64,000 bases of DNA. Source: an uncultured Lachnospiraceae bacterium (lineage in GTDB: Bacteria; Bacillota; Clostridia; Lachnospirales; Lachnospiraceae). Location: positions 1-64,000 of the forward strand of contig CAJUCN010000003.1 of assembly GCA_910585005.1 (NCBI GenBank), read 5' to 3'. The number at the start of each line of letters is the position of its first letter. The stretch's first letter is position 1. Position numbers and translations under genes: made by a program. A model generated the notes under the pieces. That model had not been told where the DNA came from, ran no database searches, and saw only the letters and a list, made by a program, of their open reading frames with translations. Shown here piece by piece: positions 61,411-64,000 of the stretch.

Positions 61411-63042
61411 ATGTACGAATGTCCAAATTGTGGCGGAAATCTTAAATTTGATATTTCATCCCAGCAGATGGCGTGTTCTTATTGTGACACCCATTTAGAT
61501 CCTTATTTTGTCAAAAAGGAAACGGATGCCGTGGAAGAACAGTTTTTTGAAGCGACGGTCTTTACCTGTCCACAGTGCGGAGGAGAGCTATACAGCATGG
61601 ACAATGAAGCAACGTCGTTTTGCAGTTTTTGCGGGGCTTCTACGATTTTGATGAGCAGGATCAGTAAGGAGAAGCGTCCTGACTTTATTGTCCCATTTAA
61701 GAAGACAAAAGAGGATTGCAAACGGGCATATGAGAAAAAGATGCGTAAGGCGTTTTTTGTACCCAGGGAACTTCGGGATCCTAAGTATATTGATGGCTTT
61801 CGCGGGATTTATATGCCTTATTGGACATACCAGTTGATACAAAGGGGATCTGTCCATGTGGACGGTGAAGTAAACACTAGAAAGGGCGATTACATTTATA
61901 CGGATCATTATCATTTGTGTGGGGATATGGATACTTATTATTTGGGGGATTCCTATGATGCATCCACTTCTTTTTATGATAATATCAGCGAGGCGCTGGC
62001 GCCTTATGATGCCAAGGAGCTGGTACACTTTACCCCTGCATTTTTAAGTGGGTTTTATGCAGATACGGCGGATGTCGGCCCGGAAGTGTATCTGGAGGAT
62101 GCGGTGGAACAGGCGGAGAAGCGATCGTTCCAAAGAATCAAGACAGAAAATGCATTTAAAGATTATGAAATCAAGAAAAGAAAGGAATATACGCCACCGG
62201 ATAAAGGCTTTAAAACCCGTCTGCGTAAGGCGGATCATACCATGTATCCCGTGTGGTTTCTTTCTTACCGGAATAAGGAGCAGGTGGCTTATGCCACGGT
62301 GAACGGACAGACCGGTAAGGTGGTTGTGGATATGCCCATCGATCCCAAAAGATATTTGGCAGTATCCCTGCTTTTGGCGCTGCCGATCTTTCTTTTGTTA
62401 AATATCTTTTTTACTTTGAAACCCTCCGCTATTTTGGGGATCAGTATGGCGCTGGTATTTGGGGCAGTGTTCATGTATATGCAGGAGTTGAATGCAATTT
62501 TTCAAAGGGAACATAACCTGGACGATAAAGCGCTGAACTGGAAGAAAGAGCGGGCAAGAGGGCAGGATGGACTGCCGAAGATAGGGAAGGGTAAGACAAA
62601 GGCTGCTGCGGAAAAACCGAAGAAATATAAACTATTTTGGCGGTCTTTGTGGATGATACTGGGGACTTTTTTTGGAATCTTTTTTCTTGCAGGAGTTTCC
62701 GTTCTGTTTGATGTGAACAGCGTCTTAGACTTGTTGCTGGTGGCAGTATGGCCGGTTTCCGTGGTGGGGGTGGTAGTCTGTGGCGTGAAAGGGATAAGGA
62801 AAGACAGACAGATAAGGCAAAAAGGATTTTCGGCAGGATTTATCATATCTATAGCCGCTGCGGTAGTTGGTGCAGGGATTGGCCTGCTTAGGCCTGTTTC
62901 GGATATCTATTATTATGCCGGTGTTATTTTTACTTTAGGGGCCGTGCTCTATAATTTTGTAGATATCATCAGAAATTATAATAAACTGGCTATGCGTAAG
63001 CTTCCCCAGTTTGATAAAAAGGGGGGTGATGACCGTGCATAG
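61411..63042 (+). CDS. Zinc-ribbon membrane protein
   Basis: A 543-residue protein with two N-terminal zinc ribbons (C4/C7 with C22/C25; C53/C56 with C71/C74), a soluble domain to about residue 300 (IVPFKKTKEDCKRAYEKKM, GIYMPYWTY), and membrane helices at about 311-330, 335-355, 410-440, 445-460 and 470-500. Similar zinc-ribbon proteins recur beside TPM-domain proteins in Firmicutes, as here. Function is not established. It begins 15 nt after the cyclase gene and overlaps the TPM gene. Confidence 0.8.
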   Translation: MYECPNCGGNLKFDISSQQMACSYCDTHLDPYFVKKETDAVEEQFFEATVFTCPQCGGELYSMDNEATSFCSFCGASTILMSRISKEKRPDFIVPFKKTKEDCKRAYEKKMRKAFFVPRELRDPKYIDGFRGIYMPYWTYQLIQRGSVHVDGEVNTRKGDYIYTDHYHLCGDMDTYYLGDSYDASTSFYDNISEALAPYDAKELVHFTPAFLSGFYADTADVGPEVYLEDAVEQAEKRSFQRIKTENAFKDYEIKKRKEYTPPDKGFKTRLRKADHTMYPVWFLSYRNKEQVAYATVNGQTGKVVVDMPIDPKRYLAVSLLLALPIFLLLNIFFTLKPSAILGISMALVFGAVFMYMQELNAIFQREHNLDDKALNWKKERARGQDGLPKIGKGKTKAAAEKPKKYKLFWRSLWMILGTFFGIFFLAGVSVLFDVNSVLDLLLVAVWPVSVVGVVVCGVKGIRKDRQIRQKGFSAGFIISIAAAVVGAGIGLLRPVSDIYYYAGVIFTLGAVLYNFVDIIRNYNKLAMRKLPQFDKKGGDDRA

Positions 63043-63838
63043 TATGATAACAGGATTTGGGAAAAAGAAATGGGCGGCAAGGTGGTTCCTCACAGCTTTT
63101 CTTGCCGTGCTGATGTGGTGTTGGATCGGAACGGACGCATATGCGAAGGAGTGGTATGTCAATGAGGATACAGGGTACAGGGTGATCATTGAGGATGACG
63201 CAGATCTGCTCACGGATGGGGAAGAGGAATCGCTGGCCGGGTTGATGGAAGGAATTACGGATTACGGAAGCGTTGCCTTAAAGACGATTGATGATAACAG
63301 CCGATCTACAGAAAGTTATATACGGGATTTCTATTCGGATTTGTTTGGACGGGGAAGCGGCACGGTATTTTTGATCGACATGGATAACCGGAATATCTGG
63401 ATACACAGTAATGGCGGGATTTACCGGATCATTACCAGCAGTTATGCAGATACGATTACGGACAATGTCTATCAATATGCCACCAAAAGAGATTATTACG
63501 GATGCTGTTATGAGGCGTTTACGGAAATGCTGACGCTTTTGCAGGGAAACCGGATTGCACAGCCTATGAAATATATCAGCAATGCTCTTTTGGCGCTGAT
63601 CTTAGGGCTTATGGTGACATATTTCGTAGTAAGGGCAATGTCGATGTCCCAAAAGCCAAGTGAAAGGGAACTTCTTGAAGCGACCAGATACCAGTATCGT
63701 TTTAGTAACCCACAGGCAGTGTTTACCCACACGACTAAGACTTATGATCCGCCCAGCTCCAGTTCCGGAGGGGGAAGCTCCGGAGGAGGCGGAGGCGGTG
63801 GAGGAGGCGGCGGGGGTGGCGGTGGCCACAGCTTCTAA
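63029..63838 (+). CDS. TPM-domain protein with poly-glycine tail
   Basis: A 269-residue protein with a signal-anchor (about residues 20-40), a TPM domain (about 50-165: DDADLLTDGEEESL, GTVFLIDMDNRNIWI, YADTITDNVYQYA), a second hydrophobic segment (about 183-205) and a C-terminal tail of Ser and about 19 Gly ending in HSF. The Gly-rich end is usual in this family. Start 63029 follows GGGGGG inside the previous gene, so translation is coupled. It probably forms an envelope complex with the zinc-ribbon protein. Confidence 0.83.
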   Translation: MTVHSMITGFGKKKWAARWFLTAFLAVLMWCWIGTDAYAKEWYVNEDTGYRVIIEDDADLLTDGEEESLAGLMEGITDYGSVALKTIDDNSRSTESYIRDFYSDLFGRGSGTVFLIDMDNRNIWIHSNGGIYRIITSSYADTITDNVYQYATKRDYYGCCYEAFTEMLTLLQGNRIAQPMKYISNALLALILGLMVTYFVVRAMSMSQKPSERELLEATRYQYRFSNPQAVFTHTTKTYDPPSSSSGGGSSGGGGGGGGGGGGGGGHSF

Positions 63839-63883
63839 AGCCGTAGACCGTATATGAAATAAGTGATATGAGGGTGAGGATGA

Positions 63884-64000
63884 ATGATAAGGATAGCAGT
63901 ATGCGATGATATTCAGTTTCATGCTGAAAAGCTTGTAGGATACATAGCCGATTGGGCGAAAGAACGCAGGATCAGAACGCAGGTCATGAGATTCCAAAGC
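63884..64000 (+). CDS. Response regulator, partial (5' end)
   Basis: The first 39 codons of a response regulator (MIRIAVCDDIQFHAEKL) run off the window end. The CDD acidic pair marks a receiver domain. The LytTR/AgrA type is likely from the CDD-opening style. AGGGTGAGG precedes the start. Confidence 0.7.
   Translation, partial: MIRIAVCDDIQFHAEKLVGYIADWAKERRIRTQVMRFQS

Overview
The window looks like chromosomal DNA of a gut-type Lachnospiraceae (Clostridia, Bacillota). The support is moderate GC, strong AGGAGG-type ribosome binding sites, many hairpin terminators with T-runs, CUT1 sugar transporters without their own ATPase, YesM/YesN and LytTR regulators, and many glycoside hydrolases and phosphorylases. 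The genus cannot be fixed from the sequence alone. No rRNA, tRNA, CRISPR array, insertion sequence or intact prophage was seen.

Layout. 1-5.1 kb is an accessory stretch: a tyrosine recombinase, a secreted protein of unknown function, an MFS transporter, a membrane protein of unknown function, and an Erm-type 23S rRNA methyltransferase behind a leader peptide and terminator. 5.1-10.2 kb is one operon: hypB, a 933-residue FAD/Fe-S oxidoreductase, hypA and a multispanning membrane protein. No hydrogenase or other hyp genes are in view. 10.3-14.3 kb carries a lipoprotein and a GH95 family glycosidase. 14.8-23.2 kb is a BlaI/BlaR1-type regulatory pair followed by a six-gene transport operon: a propeller-like/solute-binding fusion lipoprotein, two permeases, an HlyD-like adaptor and a winged-helix/PD-(D/E)XK-like protein. 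Near-identical palindromes sit on both promoters. 23.2-24.4 kb is an AT-rich divergent XRE regulator/lipoprotein pair with twin operators. 24.6-28.8 kb holds a LytTR/DUF3021/CPBP-like operon and a TetR regulator with an oleate hydratase.

28.9-40.3 kb is a locus for rhamnogalacturonan-I (pectin) fragments: a TIM-barrel isomerase, L-rhamnose mutarotase, GH105 unsaturated rhamnogalacturonyl hydrolase, CE12-type esterase, GH112 phosphorylase, an AraC regulator and a three-gene LplABC-type importer. Fragments would be imported intact and cut in the cytoplasm; none of the three degradative enzymes has a signal peptide. 40.6-45.6 kb holds a CofE-like protein, an NSS symporter, an HD-domain protein and a protein with two FliD-like repeats.

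45.9-58.4 kb is a second sugar locus: a YesM/YesN two-component system, then a solute-binding protein, two permeases, a GH31 alpha-xylosidase, an enolase-superfamily protein, a VOC protein, a GH1 beta-glucosidase and a Gfo/Idh/MocA oxidoreductase. This fits xylosylated gluco-oligosaccharides. The three non-hydrolase enzymes suggest a further sugar-acid or keto-sugar step. 58.6-64.0 kb holds a metallophosphoesterase, a radical SAM protein, a GGDEF diguanylate cyclase, a zinc-ribbon/TPM membrane pair and the start of a response regulator.

The strongest candidates for undescribed systems are the HypB/flavoprotein/HypA/membrane-protein operon and the BlaI/BlaR1-controlled transporter operon without a beta-lactamase. 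The erm leader and the twin-operator lipoprotein pair are smaller, cleaner regulatory observations.
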